Shown here piece after piece: positions 16,803-27,143 of a stretch of 64,000 nucleotides of DNA; the first letter of the stretch is position 1; each line of letters begins with the position of its first letter. A program made the position numbers and the translations under genes. The notes under the pieces are model-generated. The model was not told where the DNA came from and made no database searches. It was given only the letters and a program-made list of their open reading frames with translations. The DNA is from Mesostigma viride (Eukaryota; Streptophyta; Mesostigmatophyceae; Mesostigmatales; Mesostigmataceae). The stretch is taken from NCBI GenBank assembly GCA_009746045.1, contig RPFO01000041.1:6075323-6139322 (forward strand), in the 5' to 3' direction.

Positions 16803-17686
16803 GAGTTACGTTAAATAGTGCCGGAACCTTTTGCCGCCTGAGGCAAATCGGTCCGTAACACTATTTTGCCCGGAATAACCACTTCCGAGCACCCAAGTTA
16901 ATTCGGCCGAATTAACTTGGGTGCTCGGAAGTGGTTATTCCGGGCAAAATAGTGTTACGGACCGATTTGCCTCAGGCGGCAAAAGGTTCCGGCACTATTT
17001 AACGTAACTAAAACCTGGCCTCGTGGAGGGGGGACGAAGAGCCCGAGACATCCGCCTAGGCCGCTGAGCACGCACCACTAAATGCGCCGGAGCTGCCTCA
17101 GTGAGGATTCGAACCCCTGACCTCCAAGTTGCACGGGTTTTAGTTACGTTAAATAGTGCCGGAACCTTTTGCCGCCTGAGGCAAATCGGTCCGTAACACT
17201 ATTTTGCCCGGAATAACCACTTCCGGGCACCCAAGTTAATTCGGCCGAATTAACTTGGGTGCTCGGAAGTGGTTATTCCGGGCAAAATAGTGTTACGGAC
17301 CGATTTGCCTCAGGCGGCAAAAGGTTCCGGCACTATTTAACGTAACTAAAACCTGTGCACCTTGGAGGTCAGGGGTTCGAATCCTCACTGAGGCAGCTCC
17401 GGCGCATTTAGTGGTGCGTGCTCAGCGGCCTAGGCGGATGTCTCGGGCTCTTCGTCCCCCCTCCACGAGGCCAGGTTTTAGTTACGTTAAATAGTGCCGG
17501 AACCTTTTGCCGCCTGAGGCAAATCGGTCCGTAACACTATTTTGCCCGGAATAACCACTTCCGGGCACCCAAGTTAATTCGGCCGAATTAACTTGGGTGC
17601 CCGGAAGTGGTTATTCCGGGCAAAATAGTGTTACGGACCGATTTGCCTCAGGCGGCAAAAGGTTCCGGCACTATTTAACGTAACTC
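16803..17686. mobile_element. PAL, 884-bp hierarchical palindrome element in RT-A pol
   Basis: Three roughly 206-bp near-perfect palindromes, P1 (16804-17009, axis 16906.5), P2 (17142-17347, axis 17244.5) and P3 (17480-17685, axis 17582.5), separated by two 132-bp cores in opposite orientation (17010-17141, 17348-17479). The axis of P2 is exactly the axis of the whole element, so the entire 884 bp is itself a palindrome. Ends read GAGTTACG...CGTAACTC, with a 3-bp duplication ACT (16800-16802, 17687-17689). Removing element plus one ACT restores the pol frame and the conserved four-residue spacing between GTG and EELYTP seen in RT-B and RT-F. No coding capacity. A palindrome created by assembly error is made unlikely by the target duplication. 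Confidence 0.85.
17348..17479 (+). other. PAL core unit with Pol III B-box and tRNA-like ends
   Basis: Contains GGTTCGAATCC (17374-17384), a perfect match to the tRNA T-arm/B-box consensus, followed by CTGAGGCA, which resembles an acceptor 3' strand. Downstream, GTGCTCAGCGGCCTAGGCGG (from 17418) resembles an A-box/D-arm, so B-box precedes A-box. The core ends are complementary (AAAACCTG and CAGGTTTT). The inverted mate is at 17010-17141. A sevenfold match GCCTCAG, complementary to CTGAGGC, sits in the adjoining palindrome arm. Whether this is a relic tRNA, a permuted tRNA-like gene or coincidence is unresolved. Confidence 0.4.
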
Positions 17687-17689
17687 ACT

Positions 17690-18991
17690 GCTGAGGAGTT
17701 GTATACCCCTGGCATGCTGCATGACACTTGGAGGCTGCTGCTGTGTGTACTTCTAGGCCTTCTCAACAAGGGCTTGGACTATGGCTCAGTGGTGGTAGAC
17801 TTCAAGAGGGCATTTCTGGAGGGGGATGCAGATGTGGCACAGGAAAAGTGGGAGGGCAAGACGCCTTTCTATGTTAGGGTGCCTGCTGTATGGAAAAGGG
17901 ACATCCACACTGAGTTCCTTAAAATCCTCAAGGGCCTGGAGGGCCTGAGGTCAAGTCCAATAATCTGGAGGGAGACACTCAACCGTTTCCTGAAGGAGCA
18001 TTGCAACTTGAAGGTCTCTCCTGTAGACCCCTGTCTGTTTCTGGGGCAATGGGAAGGCCTACCAGTGTATGCTTCGCTGCACGGGGATGACCTACATCTG
18101 ATAGCTCCCACGTCGTGGCTTAAGGAGCTGATCTCCATCATTAAGTCCAAGTTTCCTCTGGGTAGGGAACAATGGCAGGTGGAGAATGAGCCTCTGCTGT
18201 TTGTGGGCATGGAGGCCACACTGGTGAAGAAGGGGGGGGAGTGGCGTATGCTGCTGGTGGGGGGCAATGATTATCAAGAGACCCTCATTAGCAAGCTTCC
18301 TCCAACCATCACACAGGCACTGTGTCCTATGGTGAGGGGCATGGTTGCTTGGGTGGCAGGCATTTCCAGGCCAGACCTTATGGTCATAGCCAGGTTGCCT
18401 GATGACATGCTGGTGGAGCTAGGGTCTGCCAAGGTGGCTGATCAGGTCAGGGCTTCATCTGGCATTCTGTTGTCTGCAGTGGATTTATCACAACCCATTT
18501 GCATGGAGCTGTATGTGGATAGCTCAATGGACAGCAGGCAGGTCTCCAAGGTCAGGGGCAGGGCTGCAGGGCTCTTTGTGCTCAGACAGGAAGGCCTGGG
18601 GAGTTTGGTGAGCTGGTTCAGTCGCCTGCACAAACGGGTGGCTGTCAGCAGTGATGTGGCAGAATGCAGGGCTATTTGTGAAGGCATTCACACAAGCCTT
18701 TATTTGAAGGAGTTGCTTCATCAGATGACTTCTAACACTCCTTGGCCACTTCAGGTTACCACTCTTCTAAAAACAGACTCCATGGGGATGGTGCAGTTTG
18801 TGCACAGGCAGATGGCCAGAAGTAGGGACTTGGATTATCTCCTTCTTAAGGAGTTGTCCTCCTTGGCCAATATTGAGCATATCCCTGGGGTTGACAATCC
18901 TGCTGATGCTTTGACCAAGCTAGTGCAGAAGGCAGCAGTGCAATACAAGGTTCTTCAGTCTCTGATGGACCCATCTCAGCAAGCTGTCTAA
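17690..18991 (+). CDS. pol: RT-A pol, C-terminal part: reverse transcriptase and RNase H
   Basis: Copia-type (RVT_2) reverse transcriptase: EELYTPGMLHDTW, DFKRAFLEGD with the first catalytic Asp, GLEGLRSSPIIWRETL, and SLHGDDLHLIA at 18074-18106. The catalytic box is HGDD (18080-18091) instead of YVDD. RNase H follows with YVDSSMDSRQ, SSDVAECRAI, KTDSMGMVQF and NPADALTK, the usual acidic positions of copia RNase H. The frame is intact to the stop at 18991. The part before 17690 is on the other side of PAL. Confidence 0.85.
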   Translation, partial: AEELYTPGMLHDTWRLLLCVLLGLLNKGLDYGSVVVDFKRAFLEGDADVAQEKWEGKTPFYVRVPAVWKRDIHTEFLKILKGLEGLRSSPIIWRETLNRFLKEHCNLKVSPVDPCLFLGQWEGLPVYASLHGDDLHLIAPTSWLKELISIIKSKFPLGREQWQVENEPLLFVGMEATLVKKGGEWRMLLVGGNDYQETLISKLPPTITQALCPMVRGMVAWVAGISRPDLMVIARLPDDMLVELGSAKVADQVRASSGILLSAVDLSQPICMELYVDSSMDSRQVSKVRGRAAGLFVLRQEGLGSLVSWFSRLHKRVAVSSDVAECRAICEGIHTSLYLKELLHQMTSNTPWPLQVTTLLKTDSMGMVQFVHRQMARSRDLDYLLLKELSSLANIEHIPGVDNPADALTKLVQKAAVQYKVLQSLMDPSQQAV

Positions 18992-19940
18992 GCTGGTGCA
19001 TGGTTATAGGGCATTGGAGAGCAGATTGTGTGGTAGTGTCAGCATTGTGACTGGCATAATACTTGTATTTTAGTCTGTACTAAGGCTCATGGACCATGGT
19101 ACACTCACTCTGATTTTAATCAGGATACAGCCAGGCTTTGGCTGGGGTTCATGCTGTTGACTACACAAGGTTGACAGGTCCATTACAGACCATGTATTCT
19201 ATTTAAAAGAAATGTATATTTGTACATACCTCTCACAATGGTCTGGGAACCTTTATTCTGGGGTTTATAGGGCGGGGTTCGATTCCCTGGTATTATGTTT
19301 CTACAAGCTGGCCTGTTCAGGTGTTTGCCTGTTCAGACTTCCCTAGTTCCCCAGGGCAGGATTTAATTGTTGCCTATGTGTTTCATTTTGTCATTTGTAT
19401 GCTGTGGCAGTTTACCATCTGGCAAGTAGACGGGCGCCGTAAGACGGGCGCCAATAGACCCCTGTTGAGAGAATGACAGGCAAACTATTGTAATACGCCT
19501 TACTTTGTCAAGTGGTATTTTAATTGTCATGGATTTACTGTACTTATATTGAATATGTACTGGGTTTTATGGGATTAGTATCTGGGATTAATGTAACTCA
19601 CCGCCAGAAGGTCATTGTACTGGAGGCTCTACCGAGGTGATGGGATTAATTCCTGGAGAAGACCTCATAGAATTAACCTGTATGTATTTAATTTTGTGTG
19701 CTTCTAATATCTGGTGGTACTCTGTAATGCCACTTCCATAGGTTTTTATCCATTTCTCATGGAATGGTTTTCCCTGTGGCAGATCTGTTTCTTTTTCCAG
19801 TTCCTTAAAAGAAAAGGCTGGGGAATGGCAATGGCCATTAAAGACATCTGTTCAAGCTTCAAGCTGGAGTGAAGGACATTTCAAGCTACTTCAAGGGTCC
19901 CTGGCAGGGGATGTGATCCCTAAAGAAAAGAAGGGATTGG
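18992..19940 (+). other. RT-A 3' untranslated region
   Basis: No coding signal. A repeated GACGGGCGCC string lies near 19431 and 19444. The last 19 bases, AAAGAAAAGAAGGGATTGG, are a purine-rich polypurine tract directly before the LTR, the expected plus-strand primer. Confidence 0.7.
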
Positions 19941-20511
19941 AGTTAACGTAAAGGATTTACGTTAGATGGATAGAGATTGTTACGCTCTTTCCAACGGCAC
20001 CTTGAACGCCTCATTTGGTTAAGGAACGTAAAAGTTATGACGTTTCCTAGGCTGTGCCGACAGTACCCGGCGCGCCACTGTGGGCGCGTACGGACACAGG
20101 ATGTACAAGTGTCACTTTGATAGTCCGCAGGACGTTGACAGGACTTGTACAGGACTTGATGGTCAATTGATAGGTAGGCGCGCTGTAGCGCGCCAGGACC
20201 TATGAGACAATTGATGCTGAGTAGTGTACGGATAGGTCCACAGGACTAGCCGTATGGACAATTGATAGATCTCCGCGCCAAAGGCGTGCCAGAGTCTGTG
20301 TAATCAATTGATTGACAGTTCAGCTGTGACAGTGCAGCTGAATACTTGGACGCGTCCCTAACAACCTATATGTGTGACTTGGTCGCACCGGGACGCTAGT
20401 TCTTGCGTGCACGTTCTCTTGGCACTGCGACCCTGTCGCCTGTGCTGCGTGCAGTCTTGGAAGTGACGTGACTTACGTCTGTGTTCCTTGTTATTAATAA
20501 AGGCAACTTCC
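19941..20511 (+). repeat. RT-A 3' LTR (main part; last 45 bp at 28979-29023)
   Basis: Begins AGTTAACG and matches the 5' LTR. It preserves the uninterrupted GGTTAAGGAACG that PB-1 split in the other LTR. RT-B inserted at CTTCC (20507-20511, duplicated at 28974-28978); the LTR then finishes at 28979-29023 with ACAACT. Confidence 0.85.
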
Positions 20512-21160
20512 AGTTAGCGAGCAGCCAGAACTGTGAGTTCCTGGTCTCTCGCGCCACACAACGGGATGAGCCAAAGTTGCAAAGGCAGCAACCTTTTAAC
20601 CCGTGCACCAAGCCACGACCACGGTGAGCGGTTCCACGTCCAATGTGGGAGCCTCGGTTCGTGCTTGCCAAGATAGCTGGTCATCCCCCATGACCAAGCT
20701 ATATCCTTTGCGTTGTTCCTCGTTCCCATCGGCGTGACGAGGCACGTGCAGGCAGGCAAGCAAATCCTCAACGTCCACTGGCATCAGTGCAGAGCCAGGA
20801 CGAACTGGATTTGCCTAGACTCTGCAACCTAGGAAGTACAGGACCTGTCACAAGCCTGCAAGGCCTAGTATCCTTGCAGACCTGTGCCAGTTCCTGTAGT
20901 CCACCAGTCACAGGCTGCTGCTCCTCTGGTCTACGTGGACCACAGTCACGTGATAGTCAGGCTAAGCCTGTGCAGGCACGGCCTGCCACGTGTCCTGTCC
21001 ACTATACCAGAGGACTGTACCCTAGTCGGCCACGGACGGCTAGGACTTCGGGACCTCATATCTTTCTCGTCCCTTGTCTGTTTCAGGCGGTCAGCACGGC
21101 GTTGGAAAGGTCTTTCCAAACTGCATCCACTTAGCATATTGGTTGCCCAAAATGCTAACT
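20512..21160 (-). repeat. RT-B 3' LTR (left copy)
   Basis: 649 bp, no difference from the right copy found by eye. Just inside it, on the minus strand, AAAAGAAGAAAGGGTTGG serves as a polypurine tract, ending GGTTGG like that of RT-A. Confidence 0.9.
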
Positions 21161-22171
21161 CCAACCCTTTCTTCTTTTGGAGCTGGACCAGCTTGAAACA
21201 AACCTAACCTTGCTTGTGCCCACTCAGCCACAGACCGCTTGGTCCCTTGAGGTTGATCAGACCTTTGAGGGCCCAGGTTCCTGCCTCCTTTGGGTAACAA
21301 CATATCTGCCCTTGGACCAGGCTAGGTGTACTGGCCAGTGAATCAGAGGTCACCCCAGGTTATCCCCTGACCCCTTGGTCAGCTCCCAACCTTTCCTTGG
21401 GAACTTGGTGCTAGATTAAAGTCAAGGCACATTACCTAGTCCAATGGCTGGGATTACAGGATGCCAAGAACGTACTATTGTGAGTTCCTGATCTTTCACA
21501 GTTATCACAGGCGCCCGTTCTTATGGCGCCCGCCTTGGCCAGCCTTTCCCTTTTATGCTCAAAGAGACTCAGGTAGCACCTGCACAAATACTGCCTCATT
21601 GGGGAGCCCATGTCTTCACTGGGTGTTAAGCCCAGGAATCACTCATGCCAGGCTGTGGCTCTGCTGGGGAATTGAACCCCACCCCAACCTCCAGGTTTAT
21701 AGGTGACCTGGAACTTTACACAAGAGAAACATTACAACCATGAGAACAACATGAGAATGACATGACATGATTATGTTTTATTCAAGCATTATATAACCCA
21801 GAATGTGGCCCCCTGGCAACCATGTTCCACATGGTCACACAACCAGGTTCTTTATTAGCAACAGGTTGGAAACAAGCACTAGAAAACATATATACAGCAA
21901 CCTGTAAGAACCAACATTCGGGTTGCCCTTGCATGGCCTAACTGTTTGAGGCCAAAGGCGTCGACTTAAGTCCTGGCGACTCTTCTGAACCCCATGGGGA
22001 GGGCCAGGCATGATTCTCAGCTGGTAGGAGTGACATTCCACACCAACTCCTGTCCAGGAGGGTGTACCTAACCCTGAAGGACCGGCTGTCAACCAGTAAG
22101 CACCAGTCACCACTTGGTACTTTGGTCAAGCAGCCCACTGGGGGCACCCAAGCTGAAGCAAGGCCTGGTCT
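21161..22171 (-). other. RT-B 3' untranslated region
   Basis: About 1 kb between the pol stop and the LTR. No coding signal. GGCGCCCG-type strings near 21510-21530 recall the GACGGGCGCC strings of the RT-A 3' UTR. Confidence 0.6.
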
Positions 22172-25100
22172 CTATGGCCGCCCGTGTAAGGGGTCCATGA
22201 GCCCACGGAGCAGGGGGTACTGCCTCTCCGCCTTCTCCTCCAGCTTGGTGAGGGCATCTGCAGGGTTGTCCACACCAGGCACATGTTCAATGTGAGCTAG
22301 GTAGGACATCTCCTTGAGCAACAAGTAGTCAAGGTCCCTGCTCCTGGCCAGCTGCCTGTGCACAAATTGCACCATGCCCATGCTATCAGTCCTCACCAGT
22401 GTGTGCAGCTGCAACCTACAGGAAGCCACTTGACATAGCTGGTAGAAGAGCTCCCTCAAGTAAAGAGCAGTATGCAGCCCTTCACAGATTGCCCTGCACT
22501 CAGCAATATCACTGCTGGGTGTAACCCTGTTCTGCAACCGACTGTACCAGGTAACAAGTGAGGTGTGATCTTGCTCCAGGGTAACTAATGCTGCTGCCCG
22601 GCCCCTGACCTCTGTGACCTTCCTATTGTCCATAGAACTGTCCACATAGAGAACCATGTCAAGGGGCTTGTACAAATCCACAGGACCCAGTATGAGAGGG
22701 GGAGACATCATGACAGCCTGCACCACACTCTCAGCACCCACCTCAACCAGCTGGGAATCAGTAAGTCGACTCAGAACCAGCAAGTCAGGGGCACATATAC
22801 TTGCAAGCCATGCCAGCATGCCCCTGATGGTAGCACACCTAGCCTGCGTGATGGGCTCCTGCAATGCATCTACAATCTGCTGTGGGTAGTCCTTACCACC
22901 CTCCATCCTGATGAACCACGAGCCCTTGGCTTGGAACAACGTAGCCTGCATGCCACAGAAGACCATAGGCTCATTCTCCACCATGTGCTGTATCTTACCC
23001 AGCTCAAACCGCTTCTGGATCTTAGCCAAGACAGCCTCAACCCAGTCTGGTGGACCTATGAGATGCAGGTCATCACCATGCAGTGAGGCAAAGACAGGAA
23101 GGCCATTGTAGGACCCTTGGAACAAACAGGGATCCACTGGAGACACAGAACCCACAAGTATTCTTCAAGAATTTCTCTAGGCTCTTTCTCCAGATAATGG
23201 GACTGGACCTGAGACCTTCCAACCCTTTCAGAATTCTCAGGTACCTGGCCTTTATCTCTGCTCTCCATACAGCAGGTACAGTCACAAAGAAAGGAGGGAT
23301 ATCTCTCCAAGTCTGCCTAGCCTGATCTTGGTCACCCTTGAGAAAAGCCCTCTTGAAATCAATCAGCACAGAGCTATAGGGCACACCCTTAACCAGAAAA
23401 GACAGAAATATACACAGCAGAATCCTCCACGTGTCATGCAGCATCCCTGGAGTATAGAGCTCCTCATCTAACAACTGGCCAGTGCCATGATACTCGGTTA
23501 CAACTGGTCTGACATGTGGCACCTGGACACCATCAACCTCCTTGAGCTTGAGGACAAACATCAATCTGAGCAGCTGGTGAACTTCTGGCAGCTCATCCAC
23601 AGGTTCTGCACAGTTGGAAACTATCCACTCATGCCCAGAAGCAACAAAGCCAAGAGTCCATGCCTTAGCCATCTTGGGGCTCTGCATCATCTCGACTAGC
23701 TGGCGCCAGGGAATAGGACTGTGAGCAGCTATCTGGTACCTGTTTACCCCTAACTGCCTTGGATCAAAGGTGGTTGGGATTATCAACAAGTCCTCAGCTA
23801 TGGGCTCCTGACTCTGAGGACCCTCAGCTGGCTGACTCCTAACAGCCTTCACCGCCACTGCAAGACCCTGGGAATAGTGATATCTTTCAAGGGGGAGGCT
23901 GCCCCTGCCTTCTAGTGCCAACTCATCAGAGGTCAAAGTAACCCCTGGCATGCACAAGAAGTTCTGTCCCAGAATGGCAGGCCCCTTATAGCCCTCTACC
24001 ACACAGAACGTGGTGGGCACCCCTAAGATAGGCACACTCACTTCCCCAAGGATCTTCATGGACACCTTTCCTGAGAAATCAGACACAGCAAGGCAACTGG
24101 GATGGGACATCTGTAAGCCTACAGCATCCTCTTCCCTGATGACAGACACCTGTGAGTTGGTATCTACCTCCATTGTAGCTGCCCAGCACGACCCCCACCC
24201 CGTGAGCTTGGATACCTTGGGATCATGTTTGCTGCGCATGAGTGCTCGGATGACGTCCGCCATGAGAGGCCCCCGGGCCTTAGGTGGCTGCCCCGTCCCC
24301 TCTGGCCTTGTGACAGTTGCTTCAGCAGCCTCCTCCTGCTCGTCATCTTCCAGCAGGGACAGACCATCATCCACCACCAGAGGATTGTTAGCTGCTGCTG
24401 CCTGGCTCTGGCCTGGCTCCTCAACCCAGCTGGGAGGGCCTGGCCCGTCTGCAGGCCAGATTGCATGTGGCCTTCTTTCCTTGACATGAGCCCAGGACAA
24501 CCTGTACACGTGCCTTGGATCCTTTTCCAAAGCCACCAGGCAAGATCTGTTAGCTTCTTCCACACGAGTGACAACCCCATCCTGCCACTTCCCCCGCTTG
24601 CCTGGAATAGATGGTTCCTTCCACATCCTGACCTTCAGCCCCACCTGAGGCCTCAGCACATTCCAGTTCTTGTCCTTACGTCTCAGCTGGGCAAATAACC
24701 TATCTGCCTTCCTAAGACTGGCCTGCACCACGTTCTCAGGCAACAAGCTATACTGCAGGGCCAGGGGAGAGACAGCCACACCATCAAAGTAATAGTTAAC
24801 CCTGTGGTTCAGCTGCTCTTCTATCCCCTTACACCAGGCTGCCCTCTCTAAGGCAGATGCCACAAGTGGCACTGACTCTGCTGCTAGCACCACTGTCTTC
24901 ACTTCACGTATGGATCTCTCTACAGCCCCTTGCTGCCCATGACTCTCCCTGGGGACTACTACCAGCTTACAAGGCAGCTGGTCCTGATGCTTGAGCAAAC
25001 AGTCAAACTGCAAGTCTGCCTGCACACTCTTGCACACCCCAAAGCCTGGGATCAGGGCCTTCATACCCAACAACAAGTGGTGCTCCTGCATACCAGGCAG

Positions 25101-25703
25101 AACGTCTATCAGCCTGTATCTGCTGAACCTGTCCACTGCCACCAATATATACAAGCCCCTGATATGCTGGATATCCATCTGGATGTCGCCACGCTCCCTA
25201 GCAGGCTCCCTAGCATGGGACTGAGGTGGGTGAACAGCATTCTCCTGGCAACCACAGTTCTCAGCAGCAGCCTGGCATGCCTCCCACAAAGGCTCCCTAC
25301 CTAGCTTCCAAGCAAACATTGCTGCCTGCCCAGAATGCCCAAACATATGATGCAATCTATGGCCAGCCTCAGCATAGCTCAGCACTCTGTCAGTACTGAC
25401 CTGGCGAGACGTCTGAACCGTGTGTGGGGACACATGATCCACTCCTGAGGTTCCAGGGCTTCCTGCAGGCCATCCTGACTCCCCAAGCCAGGTCCTGCAC
25501 CCTGGACCGCTCCAGGCCCTTCCAGCAAGGTCCTTGGCCCTCCAGGCCAGCACCTGCTGGAGACCCACCACCTGCATGAGGCATAGGGAATTCAGCTGCA
25601 GCATTGTTATTGCAATCCAGTGGAAGAACAACATCTTTACACCCTTGGTGCTGCACAAGGGGCACACCCCCATCCTTATGTACATCCAACACACCTTCCC
25701 CAA
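22172..25703 (-). pseudogene. pol: RT-B pol: integrase, protease-like, RT, RNase H (one frameshift)
   Basis: Reading from 25703 downwards: H-x4-H zinc region (LHHMFGH, NCGC), integrase core (MDIQHI, QADLQFD, GAVERSIREVK), protease-like VDTNSQVSVI (24150-24164 encodes DTNSQ) with AILGQNFL, then reverse transcriptase with DFKRAFLKGD. A single frame change near 23150 moves to a second frame carrying SPVDPCLF, SLHGDDLHLIG (HGDD at 23069-23080) and RNase H (YVDSSMDNRK, SSDIAECRAI, NPADALTK) to the stop at 22172. Domain order and the HGDD box match RT-A. The single frameshift could be real or a sequencing indel. Confidence 0.85.
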
Positions 25704-25736
25704 GGGGTGATTGACTATTTACAGGGGATGATGTAG

Positions 25737-27091
25737 CTAGTCACTGCTGCCCGACTGGCCCCCTGCCCCAGCAGGCTTGGCCTTCCTGTCAGGACACTCA
25801 CGACGCCAGTGACCTTCCTTGCCACACACAAAGCATGCTCCACCCTTCTTCCCAGACCCAGCCCCACCCTTGCCAGGCTTCCCTGGCCTCCCTGAGACTG
25901 TCCACCCTGCTTGCCCTGGTTGCCTTGAGCTTGGCCCTTGCCTTGCCCTTGGCCACCCTTACCCTGCTGACCACCAGCTTGCTGGCTCCCAACCCCTCCT
26001 TGGGAACCTGCACCCTTGCCACCCTGAGCCCCCTGCCTCTGGCGCCTGAAGCGCTTACGCTTGTTGGGCCTTGCCCCATCACGGGCTGGGTACCCGGGGA
26101 CATCACCTTGGCCCTGCACAGCGGAGGTGGCATTGCTGCCATGGGACTGGATAGCTTTGCAGGCAGGATCTGGCTTCCTTATGCTGAGGATTACAAGCTC
26201 CAGAGCACGCAAGGAGCCATCAGTCTGGTTAAGAAACATGCGGGCACTGTTCCTCCCATCCACACTCAAACCCATACGGTCCAGGAAATAGTCTGCCAAG
26301 GCCCTATCTGTGACCAGGAAGCCATACTTGGCCCCCTTGTCTCTGATACGGTTGAGCCTAGCCCATTCCTCTGCCACAGGCCCACTATCTCAAAGGTGTC
26401 ATACTGATGTTTATAGTAGTTGGTGAGGTTGAGAACCTTGTCAGAGAACTCCTCCCTCAACCCATCCAGGAACTGTGCCCAGGTTAGCTTATCCTTGACA
26501 CCAGTCCTAGCCTTTTCCCTGACACGCTCTGACGAGTCCCTGTTGCACGTGGACGAGTGAAACACTTGCACTAGGTTGACAGTGGGGTCCACGGAGAGCA
26601 CAACCAGCTCCATGTCCTCTAGCCACTTGTCTAGCTTCCTGTGCTAGTGGTGGGTTAAGAGGCTTTTGTCCATTCATAAGCGTGACTGCACTCATGTGAG
26701 GTCTCGACCCTGGCAGCGCCTTCACCGGCTCCACCACAGTGGGTGTCACAGTAACAACGCCACTTGGGCCAGCAAGCACAGGGGAGAGCACATCCACGTG
26801 AGGCCTCTTACCATTGCCGTCAGCGGAGGTGTCCCTCTTACGCTTCTCCACGGCAGGTTGCCCATTCGCCACCGTTATTGCATCAGATGCTCCTAGTGCC
26901 CGCGCCTTGCGCGCCTCCTCCACCGAGTCTTCGTGCCGTCTCTTGCTGCCTGGTCTCTTTCCCCCATCGCCCTCGCTGGCTGGGATCGCCTCCCCCACCA
27001 GCTGCTCCTTGTCTTGCCGAGGCTCCTGGCTTGCTCCAGCCGGTGCCTCCATCTCGCCCTTGTCGCCGTCTCCCGGTTTGCCACGAGGCAT
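25737..27091 (-). pseudogene. gag: RT-B gag, several frameshifts
   Basis: Starts MPRGKPGDGDKGEMEAP at 27091 with a charged N-terminal third. Frame changes occur near 26630, 26380 and 25850. The pieces cover a capsid-like region, a Gln/Gly-rich stretch (GQGQGKGQAQGNQGKQ), and a CCHC knuckle, CFVCGKEGHWRREC, near 25793-25836, ending at TAG (25737-25739). TAG and a second in-frame stop follow before pol, so gag and pol are not one open frame here. Confidence 0.75.
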
Positions 27092-27143
27092 TATATACAG
27101 TGGGATGGCAAAACAAAACAGGCGATAGACAAGGAAAACAGGC

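Noticed and set aside
16803-17686. PAL as a CRISPR array or tandem satellite
   Set aside because: Units alternate in orientation, spacers are inverted copies of each other, and the block has a target duplication; it is an inverted-repeat insertion.
20514-21134. Open frames inside the RT-B LTR, repeated in both copies
   Set aside because: Their duplication follows from LTR identity; they have no motif and overlap on both strands.
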